Below, piece by piece: positions 11,401-20,861 of a stretch of 64,000 bases of DNA (position 1 is its first letter; every line of letters starts with the position of its first letter). This DNA is from Streptomyces sp. SolWspMP-5a-2 (GTDB lineage Bacteria > Actinomycetota > Actinomycetes > Streptomycetales > Streptomycetaceae): the NCBI RefSeq assembly GCF_900091845.1, contig NZ_FMCI01000392.1:1-64000 (forward strand). Reading direction: 5' to 3'. A program made the position numbers and the translations under genes. The notes below the pieces were generated by a model. The model saw only the letters and a program-made list of their open reading frames with translations. It was not told the DNA's origin and ran no database searches.

Positions 11401-14400
11401 TCGGGCGCGGGGGCCGGACCTGCGGCGCCCTCGGTGACGGCGATCAGACGGGTGGTGGCCGTCCGGTCGTCCAGGAGGAGGGCCTGCGCGGTCTCCAGGG
11501 CGGCCGAGGCGTGCGCGTGGGCGGCGGTCACGGTGTCGTCGTCCGTGGGCGGCACGGGCCAGACGAGGACGTCGGGTGCGGGGGCTCCGGCGTCGAGGGC
11601 ATCGCGCAGGTCGGCGAGGTGCCGGTAGGTGTCCGGGACGGCGCCCGCCTGCCGGAGGGCGTCCAGGAGGCCGGTGCCCGCGGGCCCGGTGTCGTCCTCG
11701 CCCAGCAGGGCCCACCGGCCGACGGGCCGCGGGTCGTCCGGCAGCGGCAGGGGTTCCCACGCGACGGCGAACGACGACCGTGCGGCCGCGCCCGCCGACG
11801 CGGTGAGGCGCGCGGGGTCGGCCGGGCTGAGGGTGAGCGCGCCGATGGTCGCGACCGGCCGCCCGGACGGTTCGGCGAGGTCGACGCGGACGTCGCCGCC
11901 GGTGCGGGTGATCCGGGCGCGCAGCGCGCGGGCGCCCGGTGTGTGGACGGTGACGCCGCCGAAGACGTGTGGCAGCAGCAGGCCCTGACCGGGCGCCGCG
12001 GTGGTGACCACGGCGTGCAGGACGGCGTCGAGGAGTGCCGGGTGGAGGACGAAGCCGGAGTCGTCGGCGGTCTCGGCCCCGTCCTCTCCGGGCTGCCCGG
12101 TCTCCGCGTAGACGGTTCCGTCGGGGGTCTCCCAGAGCCGGGCCAGGCGCTGGAAGGCGGGTCCGTAGGAGTACCCGTCGTCGGCGAGTCCGGCGTAGAG
12201 ACCGGTGAGGTCCCTCTCGGTGGCCCCCCGGGGGCGGCCAGGCGGCGGCCCAGTCGGGGGCCGGGAGGTCTTCGGCGGGGGCCGCGCCGAGGACGGCCGT
12301 GGCGTGGTGCGTCCAGGGTGGCCGGGTGCCGCCGGTGCCCGCGGGATCGTCGTCGGCGGGCCTGGCGTGCACGGTGGCGGTGGCCCGGCCGGGGCTGTCG
12401 GCGTCGGCGGTGACGACCACCTGGAGGTCCGTGGCGTCGCCCGGCGCGGACAGCAGCAGCGGTGCGTGGAGGGTGAGTTCGTCGATGTGCGGGGTGCCGT
12501 AGTGCCCGCCCGCCTGCGCGGCGAGTTCGAGCAGGGCCGTGCCGGGCAGCAGCGGGACGGCGTCGACGGCGTGGTCGTAGAGCCAGCGGTGGGTGTGCTC
12601 GGCGAGGCGTCCGGTGAGGACGAGGCGCTCGTCGTCGGCGGTGCGCACGACGGCACCGAGCAGCGGGTGCCGGGCCGGGACGAGTCCGGCGGACGCCATG
12701 TCGGGGGCGCCGGTGCCGGTGTCGGGGCCGAGCCAGTAGCGTGCGCGCTGGAAGGCGTAGGCGGGCAGGGCGACCTGGCGGGCGCCGGTGCCGGTGTAGG
12801 GCTGCGTCCAGTCGACGGGGACGCCGTGGACGAACACCTGGCTCAGCGAGGTGAGCAGGCGCCGGGGGCCGCCGTCGCCGAGGAGCAGCGATCCGACGAC
12901 GACCGCGTCGCGACCGGCTTCCTCCAGGGTGTGCGTGACGCTGCCGGCCAGGACCGGGTGGGCGCTGCACTCCACGAACGCGTCGAAGCCGCCGGCCGCC
13001 AGCTCGCGCACGGCTTCCTCGAAGCGGACCCGGTGGCGCAGGTTGCGTATCCAGTAGGCGGCGTCCGGCACGTCGTCGCCGAGCCAGTCGCCGGTGACCG
13101 TGGAGAGGAAGGGCACCTCGGCGCGGCGCGGGCGGATGGGGGCGAGGTCGGCGAGGACGCGGTCGGTCACGGTGTCGACCTGTGCGGAGTGGGAGGCGTA
13201 GTCGACGGGGATGCGTCGCGCCCGCACCCCCTCCGCCTCGCACCGCTCCATCAGATCGTCCAGAGCGTCGACATCACCGGAGACCACCGTCGTACCGGGC
13301 CCGTTGACCGCCGCGACCGTCACCCGCCCCCCGTACACACCCAGCAGCCCCTCCACCTCCGCCACCGCACGCTGCACCGCCACCATCCCGCCGTGACCGG
13401 CAAGCTCCGCCGCGATCGCTTGGCTCCGCAGCGCGACCACCCGCGCCCCGTCCTCCAGACTCAGCGCACCCGCCACCACCGCCGCCGCGATCTCCCCCTG
13501 CGAATGACCCACCACCGCGGCAGGACGCACCCCGAACGACTCCCACACCGCCGCCAACGACACCATCACCGCCCACAACACCGGCTGCACGACGTCCACC
13601 CGCTCCAGCGCCTCCGCATCCCCCAGCGCCTCCAGCAGCGGAACCCCCAGATACGGCTCCAGCGCAGCCGCACACTCCCCCATCCGCTCCGCGAACACCG
13701 GCACCTCGGCCAGCAACTCCACGCCCATACCGGCCCACTGCGACCCCTGACCGGGGAAGACGAACACCGTCCGCGTCCCGCCGCCCTCCACCGGCACGGC
13801 ACCGGGGGTACCGGCACCACGCGCCAACGCCCGCACGCCGTCCAGGAGTTCCTCGCGCGAGGCGCCCGCGACCACCGCACGACGACCGAGCGCCGCACGA
13901 CCCGCGGCCAGGGAGAGGCCCACGTCCGCTGCGGACGCGTCCTGCCGCTCCTCGACGAACGCCGCCAGCCGCTCGGCCTGCGCCCGGAGAGCGGCCTCGT
14001 CGTGGCCGGAGAGCACCCACGGCACCACGGAGGGCAGGTCGCGGTGGCGCGCGGGTCCGGCCGCCGCGGGGGCCTGCTCGATGATCACGTGGGCGTTGGT
14101 GCCGCTGATCCCGAAGGAGGAGACGCCCGCCCGCCGGGCGCGGCCGGTGTCCGGCCAGTCCCGCGCGTCCGCCAGCAGACGCACCGCACCCGAGGACCAG
14201 TCGACGTGCGGCGACGGATCCTGCGCGTGCAGGGACGCGGGCAGCGTCCCGTGCCGCAGCGCCTGGACCATCTTGATCAGGCCGCAGACCCCGGCCGCGG
14301 CCTGGGCGTGCCCGACGTTGGACTTCACCGACCCGAGCCACAGGGGCCGCCGCGGGTCCCGGTCCTGCCCGTACGTCGCCAGCAGCGCCCCGGCCTCGAT

Positions 14401-17400
14401 CGGGTCGCCCAGGCGGGTCCCGGTGCCGTGCGCCTCGACGGCGTCGACGTCCGAGGCGCCGAGCCCCGCGTCGGCCAGCGCCGCCCGGATCACCCGCTGC
14501 TGGGCCAGGCCGCTCGGGGCCGACAGACCGTTGGTCGCGCCGTCCTGGTTGACGGCGCTGCCGCGCACGACCGCGAGCACCCGGTGGCCGTTGCGCCGGG
14601 CGTCCGACAGCCGCTCCAGCACCAGGACACCCACGCCCTCGGACCATCCCGTGCCGTCGGCGGCGGCCGAGAACGGCTTGCACCGGCCGTCCGCCGCCAG
14701 TCCGCCCTGGCGGCCGAACTCACGGAACATGCCGGGCGTCGCCATGACGGTGACGCCGCCCGCCAGCGCCAGGTCGCACTCGCCCGACCGCAGCGCCCGA
14801 CCGGCCAGGTGCACCGCGACCAGCGACGACGAACACGCCGTGTCGACCGTCACCGCCGGGCCCTCGAAGCCGAACGTGTAGGCCACCCGGCCGGAGATCA
14901 CGCTCGGGGTGCTGCCCGTCAGGAGGTGGCCGGTGAGGTGGTCAGGGGCGTGGTGCGCGCGGGGGCCGTAGTCGTGCGTGGTGGCACCGACGTAGACACC
15001 GGTGGCCGAACTCCGCAGCCCCGCCGGATCGAGTCCGGCCTGCTCCAGCGCCTCCCAGGAGGTCTCCAGGAGCAGCCGCTGCTGCGGGTCCATCGCCAGC
15101 GCCTCGCGCGGCGAGACGCCGAAGAAGTCCGCGTCGAAGTCCGCGGCTCCCTCCAGGAATCCGCCGCCGGGGGCGGGCGCGTCCTTGTCCTTCGCGTACT
15201 GGTCCGCGGGTGCCCAGTCCCGGTCGGTGGGCCAGGTGGCGGCGGCGTGGGCGCCGTCGGCGACCAGGCGCCACAGGTCGTCCGCGGAGGCGACGCCGCC
15301 GGGGTACCGGCAGGCCATGCCGACGACGGCGAGGGGTTCGTCCGCGGCGGGGCGCGGGCGGGTGCCGTGGTCCCCGGTGTCGGCCGGTCCGCCGGTGAGG
15401 TGCGCGGCGGGCTCCGTCGGTGCCCGGCGGCCGGTCTCCGCAGGCGCGGCGAGCGGTGGCCCCGTGCGCACGGCGAGGCCCGTGGCGGGCCTGCCGTCCG
15501 GGGCGGCCGCCGCGCCGGGGGCATGGCCCGCGTCCATCAGCGCGTCGAGGTGGGTGGCGAGCGCCGTGGACGTCGGATGGTCGAACACCGTGCTCACCCC
15601 GAGCGCCAGTCCCGTGCGGGCGGCGAGCCTCCTGGCGAGTTCCTCGATCATGACCGAGTCGAAGCCGAGGTCCTTGAAGGTGAGCGCCGGGTCGACCGGA
15701 CCGCTGTCCCGTGCGACGGCGGCGGCCTGCTCGCCCACCAGGGCACGGAGGGCGGCGGCCCGCTTCGGGCCGGTGAGCGCGGTCAGCCGGGCGACGTCCT
15801 CGTGCCCGCCGTCCGGCGCCCCGGAGACCGGACCGGCACCGCCGCTCGCGGGTTCCACGGCAGTCTCGGTGGGCTCTGTGGACTCGGCGGTCTCGGTGCT
15901 CTCAACGGTCTCGGTGGGGTTGGTGAGGTCGTCGAGCCAGAAGCGGCGGCGCTGGAAGGGGTAGGTGGGCAGGTCCACGCGGCGGTTGCCGCCCAGCAGA
16001 GGAGCCCAGTCGACGTCCGCGCCCGCGACCCACAGTTCCGCCAGCGCCCTGACCGCGCCGTGTCCGGCGTCCTCCCCCTCGCCGACCAGCGCCACGGCGG
16101 CGGGGCGGGCCCCCGCGTCCCCATCCGGGTCGTCCGCCGCCTGCTCGACGGCAGGGGTGAGGAAGGGCTCCTGACCGATCTCCAGGAAGGCCGACACGCC
16201 GTGGTCGCGCATCGCGCCGACGGCGTCGGAGAACCGGACGCTCTCGCGGGCCTGGCGCTCCCAGTACGCCGGGTCCCGGAGGAGCTCCGGCGCCGCCGCC
16301 TCCCCCGTCACGGCCGACGCGAGCGTCAGCCGCGGGACGCCGAACTCGACCGAGGACAGGACCGCGCGGTACGCCGCCGCGCCGGACCCGGTCAGGGGCA
16401 GGTGCGCTCCGTGCGCGTGCTCCAGCGGTCGCGTGCGCACACCGGCGCGGGCCAGCCGCCCGGCCTCGGCGGCGACGGCGTCGCGGGGCCCGGTGATCAG
16501 CACCGAGCCGGGCGCGTCGAGCGCGGCGACCACGACGCCGTCGTCCGTGCGCACGGCGTCCGCCGCGGCGTCCACCGCGACCGTCGCGCCGTCCGCGTCC
16601 GAGGTCTCCATCAGCCAGCCGCGCGCGAGCACCACCCGTGCGGCGTCGCGCAGCGACCACAGGCCCGCGGCGTGGGCGGCCGACGCTTCCCCGACCGAGT
16701 GTCCCGCCACCACCGACGGTGTGACACCCCATGAGGTCATCAGCCGCCAGGCGGCCACGCCGAAGGCGAACACCCCCGCCTGCGCGCACCCTGTGCCGAC
16801 GGCGCCGGCGGCCCCGACGCCGGTCTCGGCGCCGTCGGTGCCTTCGGTGTTGTCGGCGCGCGCCGCTGCCGCGCGCCGCAGGTGCGCGCCAAACTCGCCG
16901 CGGTCCACGCCGAGTCGGTGACGGATCCCGGTCGGCAGGTCCACGGCGTCGGCGACCTCCGCGGCCACCGCGTCGAACGTGTCGTACACCTCCGCCAGTG
17001 CCTCGGCGAACACCGGGAAGACGGCGAGGCCCTGGCCGGTGCCCGTGCGCCGCGGGCCGTGGCCGGAGAACACCACGCCGACCTGCCCCGTGGTGGCCGG
17101 GCCGGACAGCAGGACGCCGGGCGGCGGGCTGCCGTCGGCGAGGGCGCGGACCCCGGTCAGCAGGTCCTCGCGCGAGGTCGCCAGGACCGCCGCGCGCCGC
17201 GCGAAGGCCTTCCGTGACGAGGCGAGGGACCAGGCGGTGTCCGCCGGGTCCGCCGTCCGGCTCGCCGTGTCGCTGGCCGCCAGGCCGGACGCGGCGTCGC
17301 GGAGGGCGGCCTCGTCGCGTCCGGAGAGCAGCCACGGCAGCACCGGAGGCGCCGGGGGCCGGGGTCCTGGCTCCGTCTGCCGGGGTGCCCAGTCGGACAG

Positions 17401-18684
17401 CAGGACATGGCAGTTGGTGCCGCCCATGCCGAACGAGCTGACACCGGCGACGAGTTCCCGGTGCGCGGAGCCGGAGGGCGCCGGGCCGTCGGGCCACGGG
17501 CCGAGTTCCCGCTGGACGCGCAGGTTCAGCTCGTCGAGGGGGATGCGGGGGCTGGGCTTCTCGAAGTTGAGGCTGGCGGGCAGTTGCCGGTTTTTGAGGG
17601 CGAGGACGACTTTGATGAGGCCCGCGATCCCGGCGGCACCGGCGAGGTGACCGATGTTGGTCTTGACGGAGCCGACGGCGAGGGGGCGGTCGGCGGGCCG
17701 GTGGCGGCCGATGGCCCGGCCGAGCGCGGCGGCTTCGACGGGGTCGCCGGTGGGCGTGCCGGTGCCGTGCAGTTCGACGTAGCCGACCGCTTCCGGGGCG
17801 ATGCCCGCGGCGTCGCAGGCGCGGGTGAGGACGTCGGCCTGGGAGTCGGCGGTCGGGGTGGTGAGGGTCGCTCCGGCCGCGTCGTTGTTGGTCGCGCTGC
17901 CGCGCACCAGGCACAGGATCTCGTCGCCGTCCGCGAGCGCGGTCTCGAGGCGCTTCAGGACGACGGCGCCGCCGCCCTCGCCCGGTACGTAGCCGTCGGC
18001 GCGCTCGTCGAACGTGAAGCAGCGGCCCTGGGGCGACAGGGCGCCGAGGCGGTGGGCGAGCAGCACGCTCTGCGGCAGCAGGTGGAGGTTGACACCGCAG
18101 ACGAGCGCGGCGTCGGACTCTCCCGTGCGCAGGCTCTCGCCCGCCAGGTGGAGGGCCACCAGGGAGGACGACTGGGAGGAGTCGACGGTGACGCTGGGAC
18201 CGCGGGTGCCCAGGAAGGCGGCCAGGCGGTTCGCGAGGACACCGCGCTGCACGCCGAGCATCGCGTGCTGCGTGGCGAGGGCGTGGACGTGCGGGGAGAG
18301 CAGGTGCGCGTAGTCGTCCCCGGTGACGCCGACGAAGGTGCCCATCCGGCTCCCGCGCACCCGCTCCGGAACGATGCGGGCGTTCTCCAGCGCCTCCCAT
18401 CCCAGCTCCAGGGCGAGCCTCTGCTGCGGGTCGACGAACGGCGCCTCGCGGGGCGAGATCCCGAAGAACGCGGCGTCGAACCCGGCCACGTCCTCCAGGA
18501 AGGCCCCCCGGCGGGGCGTCTGCCGCGCGGCGGGTCCCGTCCACCGGTCGGCGGGCACCTCGCCGACGCTGCTCCCGCCCGCGGCCAGCAGCCGCCACAG
18601 CGCGTCGGGGTTCGCGGCTCCGGGGAAGCGGCACGAGACGCCGACGATGGCGAGTGCCGGGCCCTGGCCGTCCGATGCCGTCAT
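1..18684 (-). CDS. Modular type I polyketide synthase, first gene (loading module plus three modules), 3' end outside window, one frameshift
   Basis: A multimodular PKS that loads a starter and extends it with three units on carrier-protein arms. The ATG at 18684 follows an AGGGAG-type ribosome site. Reading gives KSQ-AT-ACP, then KS-AT-DH-KR-ACP, KS-AT-KR-ACP and KS-AT-DH-ER-KR, where the KR is cut by the window edge. The frame is open from 18684 to about 12230. It then shifts by one base at the C6G5 run 12224-12234 and stays open in the new frame to base 1. Conserved DH, KR, ACP, KS, AT and ER motifs continue in the second frame, so the gene was one unit. There is no stop between modules, and the last extension ACP and any terminal TE lie to the left. 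All three extender ATs show YASH, so methylmalonyl-CoA is predicted for each. The product is not recognised. Confidence 0.93.
91..196 (-). repeat. 30-bp tandem repeat in the ER-KR linker of module 3
   Basis: Three full units (91-120, 121-150, 151-180) and a partial fourth share the core acggcatccggcgga and differ at a few bases. On the coding strand each unit encodes ten residues of the type [10 protein letters not shown], so the repeat is in frame and lengthens the linker without breaking the protein. Confidence 0.9.
5460..10060 (-). other. PKS module 2: KS-AT(methylmalonyl)-KR-ACP
   Basis: The KS has Cys in VDTACSSS (codon 9534-9536). The K motif reads GSGKSNIGH, with Gly where the sister modules have Val, and its Lys is intact. 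The AT (about 8475-7600) has GQGSQ, GHSQGE and YASH. The chain runs directly into a KR structural subdomain and a catalytic KR (about 6545-5880) with [11 protein letters not shown] (B-type) and the GNYAPGN active site. There is no DH. A 15-bp tandem repeat at 6916-6975 encodes an acidic D-D-D-A-T run in the structural half. The ACP has GFDS with its Ser codon at 5574-5576. Predicted outcome: a 2-methyl-3-hydroxy unit. Confidence 0.87.
6916..6975 (-). repeat. 15-bp perfect tandem repeat (four copies) in module 2
   Basis: The unit gtggcgtcgtcgtcg occurs four times without a mismatch. It is in frame and encodes (D-D-D-A-T)n in the KR structural subdomain of module 2, probably a surface loop. Confidence 0.92.
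10130..15350 (-). other. PKS module 1: KS-AT(methylmalonyl)-DH-KR-ACP
   Basis: The KS has the intact VDTACSSS motif (Cys1284, codon 14833-14835), EAHGTGT and KSNVGH. The AT (about 13780-12880) has GQGSQ, GHSQGE and YASH. The DH starts at about 12665 (HPLLGA). Its first motif is [10 protein letters not shown], with Ala where the HxxxGxxxxP consensus has Gly. The second DH motif, [10 protein letters not shown], lies after the frameshift. The KR (about 11180-10620) has TGASGHIGG, an LDD motif typical of B-type ketoreduction, and a YAAAN active site. The space between DH and KR fits only the KR structural half, so there is no ER. The ACP serine codon is at 10230-10232. Predicted product after this module: a 2-methyl alkene. 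Confidence 0.87.
12224..12234. other. Apparent +1 frameshift in the PKS gene (C6G5 run)
   Basis: Upstream of this run the DH of module 1 reads normally to AAAWPPPG. With all bases kept, the frame becomes arginine-rich nonsense. Removing one base of the run gives [20 protein letters not shown] and then a normal DH, KR and ACP. The site is a pure C/G homopolymer, which favours a sequencing or assembly error, though a real mutation cannot be excluded from the sequence alone. Confidence 0.85.
15540..18660 (-). other. PKS loading module: KSQ-AT-ACP
   Basis: The KS (about 18660-17400) has Gln171 in place of the active-site Cys (VDSSQSSS; codon 18172-18174). Both His motifs remain (ELHGTGT and KTNIGH). 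This is the hallmark of KSQ domains, which decarboxylate an acyl chain loaded by the neighbouring AT to make the starter. The AT (about 17090-15980) keeps the nucleophile motif GHSVGE (Ser663). Its N-terminal GQGSQ motif is degenerate (SGHGPRRTG), and the specificity motif reads HGAH (about 16400-16410) rather than HAFH or YASH. Substrate prediction is therefore unsafe. The ACP has GFDS with Ser1010. A threonine/glutamate-rich linker joins AT and ACP. Confidence 0.85.
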
Positions 18685-19016
18685 GTGTGCGACTCCCTAG
18701 ATCCCTGCGGAAGAAATGCGGACGATGGATGTCGACCCGCGCCGGGGCGTTCCGGGAATAAGCCCTCCGGAATCCGGCGATCAGCACTCCCGGTGAATTC
18801 CTCACGCTTCCACCGGCACGCGGGAAAGATATCCGCGAAATCCGACGTTACGGCTCCCGGAAAGGAATGCGGCCGGTGCCGCACGCCTCTGCGTGCGATG
18901 TTCTCCGTGTCCCGGCCGGCCGTTCCCGGACGTGCCGCGCGGGGCGTCGGCCTGTCCCGCGCCCGCGCCGGTTCAGGCGGGCCGGGGTGCGGGCCGCCCG
19001 GGGCGCGGACACCGGG
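18685..19016. promoter_or_regulatory. Noncoding gap between amidinotransferase and PKS genes
   Basis: A 332-base gap separates two minus-strand genes. It is less GC-rich than the flanks around 18780-18860 and probably holds the PKS leader and possibly its own promoter. I see no convincing -35/-10 pair, hairpin or small gene. Confidence 0.35.
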
Positions 19017-20168
19017 TCACGTGAGGTAGTCCTCGGGCCCTCCGTCGCGGACGGTGTCGAGGGTGAAGCAGTGGAACCCCCCGCCGAACAGCCGCCGGTG
19101 CCGGTGCCGGACGGGGACCACGGTGAGCTTCGCGGCCTCCAGGGCCCGGACGAGTTCGGGGCTCGCCTCGTTGACCAGGACGGTCTCCTCGTCGACGGAC
19201 AGCACGTTGAGGTCGATGAAGGGGCTGGTCAGGATGAGCGCGTCGTCGTCGTAACGCGGGAAGTTGTTCCGCTGCGGAGTGGGCGCGACGATGCGGTCCC
19301 AGCGGCTCAGCCCGGCCGGCAGGGCGTCGGCGACCTCGTGGGAGCGCACCAGCAGCAGGCCGGGGCGCAGGGCGAGCACCATGCTGTCGATGTGGCTGTC
19401 GCTCAGCCGGTCGACCCGGTGGACGCGGAAGCGCCCTTCGAGGTGGCGCTCCAGCCAGGTGACCGCGAGCGCGTGGTTCTCGGTCGAGACGTTGGCGACG
19501 ATGTCCCGCCCGACCCGCAGGCACTGGGCGGCGTCGAACATCATCTCCACGCCGACGTCCCACGGCGAGGGCCGGGGGTCCTCGACGGGTTCGGTCGGGC
19601 CCCCGGCGGTCGCGGTGCGCACGTAGGAGAGGTCGAAGGAGGCGTCCGTCATCAGCGGGCGCGGCATGGTCGTCCAGCGGGCCCCGGCGCGGAAGTACTC
19701 CTGGAAGAGCGGCTTGAGGAACTGGGTCTCGAAGTAGCGGGAGCGGATCATCGGGGGCGTCTCGATGATCTCGTCGCCGAGGACGAGCGTGTTGTCGCGG
19801 AGGTTGAGCGGTGGCACGACGGACGCGGACCAGGCCGGTGTGGTGACCTCCGCGGTCTCCGCCGGCAGGGCGAGCGGACGGTGGACGGTGACGCCGAGGC
19901 CGCGCAGGGTGTCGGCCAGGCCCTCCAGGTCCTCGTTCAGCTCGTCGACGTAGGCCCGCGCGACCGGCAGCCGCCGCCGGTCGCTCTCCTCGCGCCGGGC
20001 CGTCAGGCGCGGGTAGTACCACTCGGAGCGCGTGGGGTTGTCCTGGGCGAGGTTGTCGTGGAAGAAGAGGTCGAAGGAGAGTTCCCGCTCGTGCGAGACG
20101 TAGTTCTCCGCCGAGCCGACGACGACCTCGCGCAGTCGCGACCACTCGTCATAACTGTTCAGACGCAC
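19017..20168 (-). CDS. Amidinotransferase, arginine:glycine amidinotransferase (AGAT/StrB/CyrA) family
   Basis: A 383-residue enzyme of the family that moves the amidino group of arginine to an amine acceptor through a Cys-amidino intermediate. The start GTG gives the family N-terminus NSYDEWSRLREVVVG. Catalytic positions are visible: the Asp region FDAAQCLRVGRD, His in DSHIDS, and the nucleophile Cys367 in GGGFHCFTLD. Length fits bacterial members. It lies upstream of the PKS on the same strand, so a role in making a guanidino starter or guanidinylating an amine of the polyketide is the natural inference. The acceptor cannot be read from the sequence. The family relationship is close to certain; its pathway role is inferred. 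Confidence 0.88.
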   Translation of the reverse strand: MRLNSYDEWSRLREVVVGSAENYVSHERELSFDLFFHDNLAQDNPTRSEWYYPRLTARREESDRRRLPVARAYVDELNEDLEGLADTLRGLGVTVHRPLALPAETAEVTTPAWSASVVPPLNLRDNTLVLGDEIIETPPMIRSRYFETQFLKPLFQEYFRAGARWTTMPRPLMTDASFDLSYVRTATAGGPTEPVEDPRPSPWDVGVEMMFDAAQCLRVGRDIVANVSTENHALAVTWLERHLEGRFRVHRVDRLSDSHIDSMVLALRPGLLLVRSHEVADALPAGLSRWDRIVAPTPQRNNFPRYDDDALILTSPFIDLNVLSVDEETVLVNEASPELVRALEAAKLTVVPVRHRHRRLFGGGFHCFTLDTVRDGGPEDYLT

Positions 20169-20861
20169 GCAGCGAACCGCCTACTCATCGGGGTGACCTG
20201 GGGACGGGTCCGGATCGGTCCCGGCGTGCCGATCGCCCCCGGTGGGGCGGGTCGGCCGCGGCTCGGGCCGCAGCTCCTCGGCGCGGGCGGGACGATCCGC
20301 GCGGACGCCGTGGCCGCGGGCGGGCCGTCCCCGTGCCGGCACCTCGACGGGTGCCGGCCGCGGGGCGGGCCGCCCGTCGTCGAACCGCACCGGGATCGTG
20401 GCTTCCTGGCCGCCGCACGGGTCACCCCGCTCACCGCCTTCCTGCTCCGCGCACGTGGACACGACAGCTCGTCCGAGCTGTGGTCATCGTCATGACGGCC
20501 CGTCCCGGCAGGCATCGGCGAGGGCCGCCGTTACGGCACGGCGGGCCCCTTCGCCCGCCCCCGGAGGGGGCTCGGAGGCCGGACGGGCGCCGGGAGTCCG
20601 CGGGCCGGGACGCCTTCGCGCGCACGGAGAGGAAAGGGGGGACGTCGGGGGTGGCGGAAAACATCGGCGCGGGACGGAGGGGAAAGCGTCCGGCGCGCAT
20701 CCGGTGCAGCGGTTCCCCTTTCCGGGAATTCCCACCGCCGGGACGGATCGGGTGCGTTACGCCGGGAGTCAGACCGCCGTCCCGTAATTGACAGCCATTC
20801 TCCGCGCACCGTAGCTTTCGACCGTTGCCGAATTCTTTGTTCCGTGAGGAGAGGAAGGGCC
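20169..20861. other. Divergent intergenic region, mostly without recognisable genes
   Basis: This roughly 690-base region lies between the amidinotransferase (minus) and P450 (plus) starts. A minus-strand open frame at 20181-20462 (93 codons from GTG, Pro/Arg-rich, high third-position GC) ends 13 bp before the amidinotransferase start and could be a small gene. It has no recognisable domain and may be chance. The right end holds a good promoter match for the P450. Confidence 0.4.
20788..20817 (+). promoter_or_regulatory. Candidate sigma-70-type promoter of the P450 gene
   Basis: A perfect TTGACA (20788-20793) is followed after 18 bases by TAGCTT (20812-20817), inside a locally AT-richer stretch 45 bases before the P450 start. 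The -10 box is only a moderate match. Confidence 0.5.

Noticed and set aside
8482-12224. Continuation of the PKS in its original frame beyond 12224
   Set aside because: The translation turns into Arg/Pro/His-rich nonsense, whereas the frame shifted by one base gives intact DH, KR, ACP, KS and AT.
3831-12413. Very long plus-strand open frame (about 2860 codons) rich in Gly, Arg, Val
   Set aside because: It lies opposite the PKS, has no domain, and is the antisense shadow typical of high-GC coding DNA.
12205-16734. Long plus-strand open frame (about 1500 codons)
   Set aside because: Also an antisense shadow of the PKS; it contains no recognisable protein features, while the minus strand reads KS, AT and DH motifs.
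15545-18660. Loading KS as a mutated, dead domain
   Set aside because: The Cys-to-Gln change with both His motifs intact, in the first module before an AT and ACP, is the normal KSQ pattern.
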